DNA from: Camellia lanceoleosa
Taxonomy: Eukaryota; Streptophyta; Magnoliopsida; Ericales; Theaceae
Reading direction: 5' to 3'
DNA: 64,000 nt
Assembly (NCBI GenBank): GCA_025200525.1
Contig: CM045770.1
Location: 83,323,647-83,387,646, forward strand
Shown: one piece after another, positions 22,573 to 34,700 of the stretch
How the letters are laid out: the number at the start of each line of letters is the position of its first letter
Numbering within the stretch: the stretch's first letter is position 1
Notes under the pieces: generated by a model
The model's database searches: none
The model's input: only the letters and a program-made list of their open reading frames with translations
Told to the model about the DNA's origin: nothing
Made by a program: the position numbers and the translations under genes

Positions 22573-23878
22573 GTCAACTTTCACGTAGAAATGAAAGCAG
22601 CAAAGGGTCTTTTCCGATGTACCAAAAAAAAGAAAGCAGCAAAGGGTAGGGTGCAGACATGTCTTGATATTAGAACCCTCCCTCAGGTGACGCAATCAGC
22701 AGTTGGTATTATTGTGTAGCCTTAAAACTGTCAGTCAGTCCAGTGACACACCCCCCTATATACTCGCTCTATTCAGAAGGAGTTTATTTATTTTTTCATA
22801 ATATATAAAAGAATTATTTATTTACACGCCAATAATTTTTTCAGTATATATTAGATGCATCGTTGGATCGTTTGGTATCAGATCGAGAAAAAAAATATAT
22901 TTTTTTAATTCAGACTTGATAAAAATTTTGATTTAAGGTTGGAGATGCTCTTAGTTTTTATTTGGAGACTTAAGTTTATTTTGGGAAGTAGATTAAAAGT
23001 TATTTTTCAGATTTTAATTTTTTTTTTACAAAAAAATCAAAAAAGTTAAAAATAACTTTTAACTATCTTCTGAAAACATCTCTTCGTTTGACATGTGTTA
23101 AAATAACACATATTATTTTAGCATATTATTCTACTTGGGTCACATCATCTCTTAGCCACATCACTTCAAACGTCACTCATATTTTATGCTTTTTTGTAAA
23201 AAGTCAAAAAATATAGCAATCTAACACTTCTCAAACAATCCCTAATTATTTTAGTTAAAAAGTTACTTTAAGTTATCACATTATTTTTTATATTTTTTTA
23301 AACATTTTTTTGTAAAAAATTAAAAAATTATTAAAATAACTTAAATGTTGTTTTGAATAATTTAAGTAAGTGCACTTTTTGACTTTTTATGAAATATGAG
23401 TTAGGTTAGAAGTGATGTGTTAGAGAAGTGATGTGACTTAAATAAGATGCTGTAACTTAAATAGAATAGTGACTTTTTAATTTTTTTTAAACATGCCAAA
23501 CCAAACCTCATTCTCAAACGAGACCTTAGTATACATAGATAATAATTTTTAAGATTTAAAAATATCTTAATTCACACCTTAATTTTTCATTATTAACTCT
23601 AAAGTAACACATCACCTATCCATTTAAATACACATTACAGCGTACACTCAAATATTTCTATATACAGAACACCAAAGACCTCTATCTTTAAAACACCATA
23701 GATTTCCATCACCGAAATGTTTTGTTTGATCAGTGCGTTGCCACTATCATTTCGCCGTTGCCTTGCCGATGCATTATCATCGTTTCAAATGTTCATTTTC
23801 GCTTCGACTCGCCGTTGTTTCACCGACGCATTGTTGGTGTTGAAGACTTTTTATTCTCACCATTGATTCACAATTTCT
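22573..23878. other. intergenic, MITE fragments, no gene seen
   Basis: Starts just inside the left arm end. The 16-mer GAAAGCAGCAAAGGGT occurs twice, at about 22589 and 22633. A family B MITE lies at about 23355-23500 (TTTTTGACTTTTTATGAAAT, then AGTGATGTGTTAGAGAAG). A short frame at 23722-23922 has no recognisable domain and I do not call it a gene. Confidence 0.6.
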
Positions 23879-24967
23879 GGCTCCGTTTAGCAAGACTTTC
23901 TAGCTATAATTTGAGAATATAAGTTGTATTTTGAGTTTGTGTGTTTTAAAATTATAATTTTAGTGTAGAAAATTTGTTTGGTTATGATTTTTGAATAGAG
24001 TGTTGAATTGAGTTTTGAATTGAGAGTGTGAAATTGAGTTTTGAAAATTTGATTTGACATGTGAAGTAAGAAAATTTGTTTGGTTATGAGTTTTGAAAAG
24101 AGTTTTCAAAACTTAATTCAAATTGTTATAACTCATAACAAAAACACACTACTTTCATACTATTAAAAATTCTAATTAACACCCATAACCAAACTCTTTT
24201 TAAAATTCAATTAAAAAAAATTATTATTAACAGAAAATAACATTAATCAATTTTTTAATTGAAAATACTACAAAGGAAATAATTTTTTCCAAAATAAATA
24301 TTCAAAAAATTTAAATAATCTAAAAAATTTAATAAGTAAAAAATTAAAATAAATATTCAAAAAATTTAAATCGTAAAAATTTAAATAATTTAAATATTCA
24401 AAAAATTTAAATAATTTAAAATTTTAATATTTTAAATTTGAAAACAACTCTATACTCAAATCGTAACCAAATACATAAACAAAACTCAATTAAGAAATTA
24501 TTTTTAAAACTCATAACCAAACACATAACTCGAAATTTCATACTACTTTCATGACTCTACACTCAAATCGTAACCAAATAGATAACAAAAAAATTAAAAT
24601 ATTTAAAAAATTTTTTATAAAAATAAATAGAGTTTGAATTTATTTTTATAAAATATTTTTAAATTTTAAAAATTAAAATCGTAATATTTAAAAATATTCA
24701 AAAAATTAAAAAATTTAAAAAATTGTAACATATTTAAATAAATATTTAAAATCTTAACAAAATTAAAATATTAAAATATTGATTTGAATTGAGTTTTGAA
24801 AAGAGTTTTGAATTATGTGTTTAGTTATGAGTTTTGAAAAGTAATGATTATGTTTTGAATTTCGTTTTGAGAAATGAGTGTAGAACTATGATTTGAAAGT
24901 TCAAAACAAACACCACACTCAAATTAATAGGTGAAACTATAATTTGAGAGGCTTACCAAACGGAGCC
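23879..24967. mobile_element. non-autonomous TIR element, family C (1.09 kb)
   Basis: The left end GGCTCCGTTTAGCAAG and the right end (reverse complement) GGCTCCGTTTGGTAAG are inverted repeats. Subterminal CTATAATTTGAGA is also mirrored at both sides. The interior is extremely AT-rich, with repeated TTGAGTTTTGAA words in opposite orientations on the two sides. No coding frame. A clear target-site duplication is not visible. A related shorter element is at 26474-26971. Confidence 0.7.
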
Positions 24968-25219
24968 TTTATTTTCACCTTGATATGTTTTTCATACTTT
25001 CTTTTAATTTGGTTATTGATTCAACTTTCATAGTAATTTCTATTTCAAGTTTGGTTCAACTCTGATTGTTTAAATATAATATCATCATACCAAAAAATAA
25101 AAATTGAACAAATTGAATATGTTCAAAATATATATGTTGAACAAAATAAAAACGTTCATACTTTATATACTGAACAACTTCAATTCATTCAAACTTATTA
25201 TGTTGAACATATATTAAAT

Positions 25220-25590
25220 TTTAGGGCTCAGCTTCTCTCCAGTCCAAATACGGATCGATGGTTTCGATAATCTAAACCGTTAAATGTGTAGAACTCGTCG
25301 AGTACTATATATTTGTAAAAAATCATGTTGATCGGATATCAATAGATATATGATTCAATCAATTTTTTGTAAGCCGTTTATTTTTCGCCGTCCATTTTTT
25401 TCATAAAAAACTTATTTGATCATATAGCTATCGATATCCGATCAACGTGATTTTTTATAAACATATAGTACTCGACGAGTTCTACACATTGAACGGTTTA
25501 AATTATCGAAACATGACCCGTAGTGGGCCCCAAAGGGCCGGACAGCACCGTCCAGTCCAGATTTGGACTGGAGAGAAGCTGTGGCCTAAA
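25220..25590. mobile_element. fold-back MITE, family D
   Basis: Arms of about 150 bp form a long hairpin. The left arm begins TTTAGGGCTCAGCTTCTCTC and the right arm, reversed, TTTAGGCCACAGCTTCTCTC. Internal mirrored words are GTGTAGAACTCGTCGAGTAC and GTTGATCGGATATC. The loop is about 100 bp. A diverged relative lies at about 28735-29090 (TTGTAAAAAATCAATT ... AATTGACATAATTTTTTGC). No coding capacity; the short frame across the right arm is accidental. Confidence 0.75.
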
Positions 25591-26473
25591 TTTTATATGT
25601 TTTTTTTACTTTTTGTAAATGTTGAATATATCTACTTTTTTTTTAAAAAGAAAAGAAAAGCAAATATACCAAAAATAATTTAAATTATTGAATTGAATTA
25701 AATTTTAGAAATGAAAATTTTAAGGAATTAAGGTGTTTAATTTTTTATATATGAACATTTATAATTTGGTCAAACTTAATAATTTGAACAAAATTTCTTT
25801 ACTCGAATAAAAATAATCGAACATTGCGTAAAAGTTCAATTCTAATTATTCGAACACGCGACGAACAAAGTCATTTTTCCAAGAATTATACGAACGAGAT
25901 AAAAAAAAAAATTTCAAAAAGCTAAATATTAAATTGACCCTTTCATTAATACATTGTTCAAAATTAACAATCTCATTCATAGTGTGAAGATCTTCAAAAC
26001 CAATTGATTATAATGTTCTTAAATTCTAAATTTCGAAATCAATTTATTTTGGATATTTATATATGATGATAATGTGTAAAAAGTATTTTGTATTTTTATA
26101 TATGAAATCTTTGAAAGGGTGCCAAGTTTGGCAATCCCAATATAATCTATTTTTTTATCTTTTTTTTATTACATTACCTTTTTATTTTTTTTATATATCT
26201 TTTCGTAAAAAGATAAAAAATATATTTATTTAGGTCATTCTAAACAAACCCTTAATAATTTTTTCATTTAAAGATGTTACTAGAATATAAATATAATCAA
26301 TTAATAATGTATACTGATAAAATCAGTAAAAAAAAAAAAAACCTAAATAAAAAAAGATCATACCTAAACCACCCTTTTAACGAGGTTGGTTTTCCATGGC
26401 AGGTACGTTGAGGGTCTAGCTTCCCTGCTGTTGAGATTTTCGAGAAATTAAGGCTTTGTTTGGGAATCTTAAG

Positions 26474-26971
26474 TAGCGTTTGGTAGAGTTTTGTAAATGT
26501 GATTTGAGAGTATGAGTTGTATTTTGAGTTTGTGTGTTGTGGAATTATGATTTGAGTGTAGAAAATTTATTTGGTAAAGAGTTTTGAAAATTGTTTTGAA
26601 AAGAGTTTTGATTTGAGTAGGGAATTATTGATGTGACATTTGATATGTGATAAAAAAATTTACAACTCATACAACTTAAAATTATTTTAAAGCACATAAG
26701 AAATTTTAAAAATTTCAAAAAATATTTTTTTTGAATTATATATCAATTGCAAAAATTTGTAAAAAAAAAAAAAATCGCTCATCCGGTCAACCGGCCGGAC
26801 GTCCCTTTTGAAAAAAAAAAATTGAAACAGTTCTGGTTTTTGATGTAACGCATTTACGTAATATACAGATCGTTTTGCAGAGCTGTGAAAAATTAATTCC
26901 ACAGCTCCATCCAAACACCATGCTCAAACTCACATGTTGAAAACGATTTACAGAATCGTTCCAAACAGAGC
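26474..26971. mobile_element. non-autonomous TIR element, family C (0.5 kb)
   Basis: The left end is GCGTTTGGTAGAGTTTTGTA. The right end (reverse complement) is GGCTCTGTTTGGAACGATTC. Subterminal words TATGAGTTGTATTTTGAGTT match the element at 23879-24967. Non-coding. Confidence 0.55.
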
Positions 26972-29379
26972 CTTAAGTTTTAGTTAAAAAATTAAAAAAT
27001 TATTATAGATTGTTACATCACTCTCTCTATTTTTATGAACATTTTTTCACAAAAAATTAAAAAGTTACTAATATAGTATGTTTTCAAATGAGATCTCATG
27101 GAGCTAAAAATTATTTAGAACATCGGTAGTTTAATTTTCAATTTTTTTTTAAAGTTAAAAATTATTTAATAAAAGAAATAATATTAAAAAAATATATCAT
27201 TGACATATAATTTTATTTTTTAGGAGGTTAAAAATATATTTTTAATTAAAAATATCTTTTGTTATTTATAATTATCAAATTAATTTTATTTTTAAAAAAA
27301 CAAACCAAACATAACTTTAGTGTTTTGAGAAAAACCATGCCGCTATATGTTCAATCAAATTGTCATTTTTTAGTGTTATTTTTTTTTTGCACTACGTGGG
27401 TGTTTATGAAGTCATATTTTAGTAGAGTATTTTAGGATTAGTTTGGGAAGTGGGTTGATTTTTTAATTTTTTGATTTTTTTGAATATTTTAATCTGGGTT
27501 AAAAAGCTTGGTTTGGAAAGCATTTTTTGATTTTTTGACTTTTTTTGTGAGAGAAGAGTGTAATGATTATGGATTGGATGTGATATTTTGTTTTTTGTGG
27601 CTAAAATAGTAAAAAAAACCAACTTTAGCTCTTCCAGTAGGTTAAAATTTTTATATTTGGGAAGATGATTAGATTTTTTTATAGTTAGATATGATGTTTA
27701 TAAGAGAAAAAAATAAAATAATTATGAATTTGATGTGACATTTTATCTTATTGACTATTTTAACTTATTTTGTCTTTTAATGTTATTTTAACCAAAAAAA
27801 ACTAAAAAGTCTTTTTCCCCAAAAACTCTTTATTATTGAATGGATATATTCATCTTAAAATTCTTCAAAAACCAAGTAATTACTCGGCGGAGAACATTCG
27901 TGGTTTACTCTTTAGAGTTATTTTTGGTGTATATTCATATAAAAATTTGATTGATTTGATAATTATAATTTATTTAATTTATCACAATTTATTTTTAAAA
28001 AAATCTATCTGTTTGTTTTAAAATAGACTATTTATTTTTTTAGTGATCAATATGATCAATTGAACAAGTATATATGATTCTTGAATCGGCTTTATATATA
28101 TATATATATATATATTTATTTTTATGAATGATACGTACAAAGTTTTCATAATGAGTGATTAAAATTTGTGAAATAGGATCTATCGTGAGCTTTACGATAT
28201 GTGATGAGATGGTGGTGGAGATGATATTAACGGATAATATTGTGGTGTTATTAGTAATATTTTGATTTTCAAAATAATTTTTTAACTTGCAAGAGTGAGA
28301 CATTTTTCATTAACTTTAATTTTTTTTCCCTTAGCAAACATCAAAATTATTTAAATAATGATAATAATTTTCACCTTCTTACTACAAACTCGATTTCAGC
28401 TTAAATTGATTAAGAAATGTATAATTATATAATAAACTGAGGGAGATTTAGGATGATCTAAATAAATATACTTTTTGACTTTTTACAAAAAAAAATGTGA
28501 AATATGGATTGGGTTTGAAGTGATGTAATATAAAGGTGATGTGACTTAAATAGAATGATGTGATTTAAATAGGATAGTGACTTTTTAATTTTTTTTAAAT
28601 TATGCCAAACTAGCCCTAAATTACTTGAACTTGATTAAATCCATGTTAGTTTGGTTTCAAATTAACAACTAAATTGAATATAATTTTAAAATATTTTTAA
28701 ATTGGGACTGTATTGTCTTCTGTCTATTATCAAACTGGACCATGCAGCCCGCCCCAGTAAGCTTACTATTGGATCCCAGGTCGATGATTTGAATCTTTTA
28801 CATTTTAAGGTTCGTTAAGTATATTATATTTGTAAAAAATCAATTAAATCGGATAACGAAAATCACATGTTCAGATTAGTTTTGAATAAACAATTTATTT
28901 TCTCACCATTTATTTATTTTTTGTTCGTTCAAAACTGATTGAAATATGTGATTTCCATTATCAATTGACATAATTTTTTGCAAGAATGATGTATTCGACG
29001 AATCATAATATATAAACATTTATCAAGACGAAACCTAAAAGTAAGCCCAATAAGTCTAACAATACCTCTTCAGCCTGATTTGGGATTGGAAATAAACCAA
29101 AAACCTTTTTATTTTTAAATCATATTTAGTAGTTGTTTGTGATGTGCTATATAAGTATACTTTTTAACTTTTTAGTTGAAAAAATAGAGAAAAAATATGT
29201 ATATTTGGGATAATTTTTTGACTTTTTACGAAAAGATGTGTAATAAAATATTGTAATAAAATCAAAATGACAATTTTACCCTTTTGACTTTTAGTTTTTT
29301 GAGTTTTTGAGTAGTTGAATTCAAAGAGTAAAATAATAATTTTATCATAGTGGTTTCTCTCACAAGCTACTCTTAGGCT

Positions 29380-29545
29380 TGGTTTGGGATGTCCTAAAAA
29401 AGTGCACTTTTTGACTTATTGGTGGGTTTGGGTTGGGTTTGATGTGATGTGTTAGAGAGGTGATATGATTTAAATAAGATGATGTGACTTAAATAAGATA
29501 GTGACTTTTTGACTTTTTAGGTTATGCCAAACTAGCCCTTAAATA
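29380..29545. repeat. MITE family B, best-preserved copy
   Basis: The ends are CTTGGTTTGGGATGTCC and, reversed, AGGGCTAGTTTGGCATAACC. The interior has AAAGTGCACTTTTTGAC, TGATGTGATGTGTTAGAGAG and repeated GACTTAAATAAGAT. About 165 bp. Other copies: about 20255, 21150, 23355, 28445 and 52080. Confidence 0.6.
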
Positions 29546-30229
29546 GTATAGATTTTTTAATTTTTTTAGTAAACTTTTTGACTTTTTAGCTTTTTGAGGG
29601 TTGATTTGGCATATACTATATAATCCATCTTTTTATCTTTTTATCTTTTTTTCATCACATCACCTCTCTACTTTTATGCATATCTTTTTGTAAAAAGACA
29701 AAAAGTACAATTTTTTTAGGACACCCCAAGACTTATGTTTGGAAAGTAAGTTTAGACAAAATAGTCATATAAGATAAAATTAGTTATTTTAACAAAATAC
29801 GACAAAATGTCACATCTAACTTATAATTATTTTATTTTTTCTCTTATAAAAATTTAAAAAATCTATTTTAAAAGAGACTTTTTAACCATATATAAAATAA
29901 CTAAAAAATTAAAAAGCCAACTCAAATTTCAAACAAAGTATTAACAGTGTGTTTAGTTAAAAATTTAGAAAGAGATTTTAAAAAAAAAATATAAACAATA
30001 CAAAAAATATATTTATATTTTATATAACTTCACATATATATATTTTTTTCTTTTTAAATTCTTTCTCAAATTTTTGAACCAAACATAGATGTGATTTTTC
30101 CCAATCAAAGAAGTGGTACTTTCGTAATTAAAACCTAATTAAGGCGTCATTTTAGGACTCAAGCATCTAGCCTTTATGAGCGGAGGGTCTCAAATCAAAT
30201 TCCTGAAGATTCACTGGCCAGGTGACATA

Positions 30230-31408
30230 TTCGCCGTCAAATTTAACGGCGCAGCGACGTGAAAACCACAGAGAGTCACTCAACACTTGTTTGGCGTCGA
30301 ACCTAACGGCAATTATTATTCGCATTTTTGTCTTGCTAATTTAATAATTGTCCTGGTAGCTCTCTCTCTCTCTCTCCCCGTCTCTCTCCAATCACCTTTT
30401 TCATTACCTCGCCGGAATCTCTCGCCGGAGTAGGCTCAGAACTCGAAGTTTTGGTGGTGGGTTGTTGCGAAAATCAAGATCTGATATTCGCAGTGTTATT
30501 GCTTGCGAGAGGTAATAATAAAGTAGTGGTAGTAGTAGTCCAGCTTTTATCTCCTATATTGTGGTGCTGCTACAAAACTGTTCTTGATCTTTGTCTTGAG
30601 GATTTTTGAAGATCTGGTTCGTGGGTTGTTGTTTTTATTGATGATTACACATTTTTTATGTGGGTTTCAAGTTTGCACTGTTACAACTTGAGAATTCGAC
30701 TCTTTTATTTATTCTCACGGTATGTTATAGGTATATGTATGTGTACGAATGGATATGGAAACATTTTTTCTACTTACTTGCACAAATCTTCTCACACAAA
30801 GGTAGAACTCGTATGAGTATTATGTCTGATGATTCTGTAATCGGTTTCTGTGTTTAGTGTTTCGGCTAAATCGTAGCTCGAAGGACGGGTCCACGGAGGT
30901 GGGTTATGAATGTTCTTGAGCTTCATCAGGTGGATCTATTAGTGGGTGTTTGAGATTTGATATGATGTTTTTGTTGAGTTGAGTTGGCGGGGATTTAACG
31001 GCGTTAACTTTGGAATTAGGGTTTCTGTGGGTGTGTGTAGAGTGATGAGTTTGGTTTGTTTCTTTACGTTTGGTTTTCGTCTGAATTTTTTATTTTATTT
31101 GTTTCTTGTTTCGCTTTTTGGTGAAAGATTTTGTTTGTTTTCACTGTTGTGGAAAGTGTATTTTGGTGAAAGATTAGTGTGTATGTCCATATTGCTTGAC
31201 TGAGAAGACTCTATATAGAGAGGTTTAAGACAAAAGAAAGGAAAAGAAAATGGTTACTTGTTGAAGCAAATTCAGAGAAGACATGGCTTCTTCTTCTCTC
31301 TCTCTCGGGAGGCCCATCTGTTTTTGTCAATGAACTGTTGAGTTGACACAGTTGAATTCTTGTTTACTTCACTGATTTATCTTGGTTTTACTGTTATCCT
31401 ATGTGTGT

Positions 31409-31444
<36 letters not shown>

Positions 31445-31790
31445 ATTTGTGTAAATGTCTGTGAAAGATTATCTTGCTTTGCAATTTTTGTATTTTTGAC
31501 TAGTAACACAACTGAAGTAGAATGGACATACCACAGCTATATATTAACCATTTTATGTATTTACAAAATTGATATGTTGACATTATAACTTTGATGGGAT
31601 TGCAGGAATGCCCTTTTAAGAGCTTGATTAACTTCATGGACTACTCATATGGGTTTTTTGATCTAGTCCTTCCTCTTAGAAGATGATTCTTGATTTGGTT
31701 AATGATTCATAAATTTCCAGAGTTCATTTTGTGAAAAACATACATGAGAAAATATATTGATCATAGTTTATTGGAGAAGAGAATTTTTTG
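30230..31790 (+). promoter_or_regulatory. 5' leader of the BEL1-like gene with a leader intron
   Basis: The sequence becomes gene-like at about 30230 (less AT-rich, then a CT run at about 30360-30392, common in plant leaders). A donor AGAG|GTAATA at 30512 and an acceptor TTGCAG at 31605 suggest a leader intron of about 1.09 kb that contains a (CT)15-type microsatellite at 31411-31442. The final leader exon would be 31606-31790. No convincing TATA box was found, so the transcription start is not fixed. Confidence 0.5.
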
Positions 31791-31791
31791 A
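31608..31791 (+). promoter_or_regulatory. cluster of upstream reading frames in the BEL1-like leader
   Basis: Six short frames precede the main ATG: 31608-31619 (MPF), 31636-31686 (MDYSYGFFDLVLPLRR), 31649-31666, 31683-31712, about 31703-31735, and 31744-31791 (MRKYIDHSLLEKRIF). The last one stops with TGA whose A is the first base of the main ATG (TGATG). Such leaders usually lower translation of the main frame or make it depend on reinitiation. Confidence 0.6.
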
Positions 31792-34700
31792 TGGAGTTGG
31801 GCAACTTTCGGCCTGAATCGCATGTGGCACAGCAAAGCAGGCGCGATAAGTTGAGAGTTCAGCAAAGTTCACAGGCTCAGCATCTAGAGGACTATCCTAA
31901 CAATTTGGAACAATTATCTGTTCATCATGGACTAAACCCAGATCTAATTCAAGTTTCCAATCTTAGGTACGGTAACATATCTTATAACCCGGTTATGTTT
32001 TCCCCAGAAATGCTCAATTTTGCTGTGAATTCCCAAGAACAACCTGCAAATAGGCCCGTGAAAGTGAGTGATGAACCACAGAATTGTGGCACTTGGAAAA
32101 GTATCAGTTCACAACAACAAAGTTGTGATTGGATTGCTAATTATTCAAGCGGATTAACAGGCAGCGAAAGCAATCAGAACAACATTTCTTCTTCTCCCTA
32201 TTTGAAGCCTAGTTTCAATGGGTATCAAGGCGTGCAGCCATCTTTAACCAATCCAACTGGTGAAGTTTGCAGTCAATATAGCCAAAAGCCCTAGGACAAA
32301 ATGCATTTTAATTCTCCCCCAATTTATCAAAGTGCTCCGCTCACGGTGGACAATGGTACCCGAGGTTCCTGGACTGATGGTGGGAATGAACTCGTTCTTC
32401 TCCCAACTTATGGCAACGAATCCAATCCAGTACGACTTAATGATGCTTCTGCCTGGATTGGTAGGCTGGATGAGGAGGGTTGTCATCAGTGGAGCGGTGA
32501 ATTGAGTTTTCTAGCAAATAATAGTAGTAGAGACTTGAGGACTGTTGCAACAAGTGATTCCAATACACAGGGCCTATCTCTATCTCTTTCAACCAAAACA
32601 CTACCCAATCAGTTTGGGGAAGAATTGCACTCTGGAACTGGTGTTTTCAACGATCATCACGATTCAAAAACCTTGGAGTCTGACTATTTATGTCCTAATT
32701 CAAAACCATCTATTGGTAGTAAAGTTTTGGGAAATGATTGTCAAGGGATGGTAGGATCATCATCTACCTTCACTCACCGAAATACCGGTCCTCTGGGTCC
32801 TTTCACTGGTTATGCAACTATTCTGAAGGGTTCAAAATTTTTGAAGCCTGCCCAGCTGCTTCTGGATGAAATTTGTAGTACTGTAATGGCTTCAAAATCT
32901 ATCGAAATGTGTGAGGTGTCCGATGATAAGGTTTCTGATGGAGTTAAGGGTTCCAGTGACACTGTCAATGTGTCTGAATCTATGGTTGGAGCTAAGGGTG
33001 GTGGTGACTCGGGTGTCTCATCCACAACATTTTACTATTCAAATGAAAATAGTGGGGACACTGGTGTTCGGAGTATCTCCGGTGAATATCGGCCTGAATA
33101 TCAACAGAAGAAGGCAAAGCTATTATTTATGCAGGAGGAGGTTGGTCACACTATCTTCTCTTAGTAGTTATTGTTTTGACTAAGTTATTCACCAAATCAG
33201 AATTATTTTAAACATTAACTCCCAAATGCTGGCTTGTTTTGACTTATTTCTTAAATTAGGTTGTTTACTGAAGCTTTTAATTTTTTTTTTTTTTTTCCTT
33301 ACATAAAAGTTATTTGAAGTTTTGTTTTAGAAATATGACTTCAGTAAAAAAAATAAGGGTTTATGAAATATGTTTTAATATCAAGTGAGTTGGGTAAAAC
33401 AAAAAACTCCTATATATTATTACTTGTGCTTGAATGATCTCGAAGTGATTGACATATTTGTAAAATTATGATTGTGGCATCGCAGTTTTTGGGTGCATTA
33501 TAATCCTATAGCAAATATTGGAAAAAATTGAAGTACATTTGGAAATAGTAAATTCTTTTTTTTTTTTTTTTCCACATTACATCTAAATAGCAAACTGCGT
33601 TTGACCTTGATGCCTATTTTTTCTCTCAAAACATAGAATGCGCCCTTTGGATCAAACTATACTCAATCTAATTCTTGCCAGAATTTTGGGCTGTAGGGAA
33701 CCCTACTTTTGTTTTTAAAAAATCACTTTTATTGTGGCTAATCCTAGTGTTCCAAATACTATTCCATTGCTCATAGAGTGAGCCACCTCCATTCCTTCCT
33801 TTTAACCAAGTGTTTCATTGTCTAAGTACAACAATAGGGTTACTTTCATTAGTAAATTAGCACAAAAGAAATGACTGGGTATTAGATGGAATGGGTAAAA
33901 AGAAAAAGCATTACCATACAAGCAAACTTGAAAACCTTATGTTTACAATGCATAGCCATCGTTTTGCCTTTATCTTCAAGGAAAATGACCACCATTTCTG
34001 TATAATCTCACAAGTGCTCTCTCCGCCTTAATGATTATACATTTCTGGTACAATATCTTTAAGCGAAGCATTTTCAAATAGACCCATCAAAGTGACCGTG
34101 AGTGATAAGATGAGGTTGAATGCAGCCAAATGAATTAGGACTTGTCAGATGTTTGTTACTTGTCATGAAGATATGCAAGGAATGCAAAAATTATGATTAA
34201 AGTTCTATAATGACACACTCCACTAAATTTCTCATGAGTCTAATTTTTTTATTTTATTTTTTATTTTTATGCTTTTAATGGCTAATTGGGATATTGTGGC
34301 ACAAGTTGTGATGATCAATGCTAATATCTAGAGTACATTGGGCATTACGCATAATTGAAGTCCATTTGGGGGGTAATGTAGATTTTTTTGATAGCTGAGT
34401 GCTGTTAAAAAAGATAAATGAGTTGGAAGACAAGAATTGATTTAATTAAAAATTAATTAGACTCTGTGAGAAGCTGGAGCTAGCATCATTTGGGAGAATG
34501 AGGGAGTGAATTGGTTAATATTGTTAGCACTAGGTCAGTGTATGTTCCTGTAAATTTTGCCATTGAGTGACAATGTCCATATTGAAGGCGCTGCAAGAAA
34601 GATGATGACCAAAGCAAATATGAAAGTAACATTCAGTGAAGAGGAATGTAGTCGAATAAATCACACGTATTTCCCAGATTGAGTGGAATCATGTTACAGG

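Larger units (their letters stand above)
24968..30200. other. intergenic DNA with scattered MITEs
   Basis: Besides the elements listed separately, this stretch holds a family A fragment at 27430-27640, a (TA)n run at about 28091-28112, family B units at about 28445-28620 and 29380-29545, and a family D relative at about 28735-29090. The rest is AT-rich and unassigned. Reading frames are short and compositionally biased. No promoter, tRNA or rRNA signal was recognised. Confidence 0.6.

Noticed and set aside
25447..25683. 78-codon frame
   Set aside because: Spans the right arm of a fold-back MITE and the poly-A DNA next to it.
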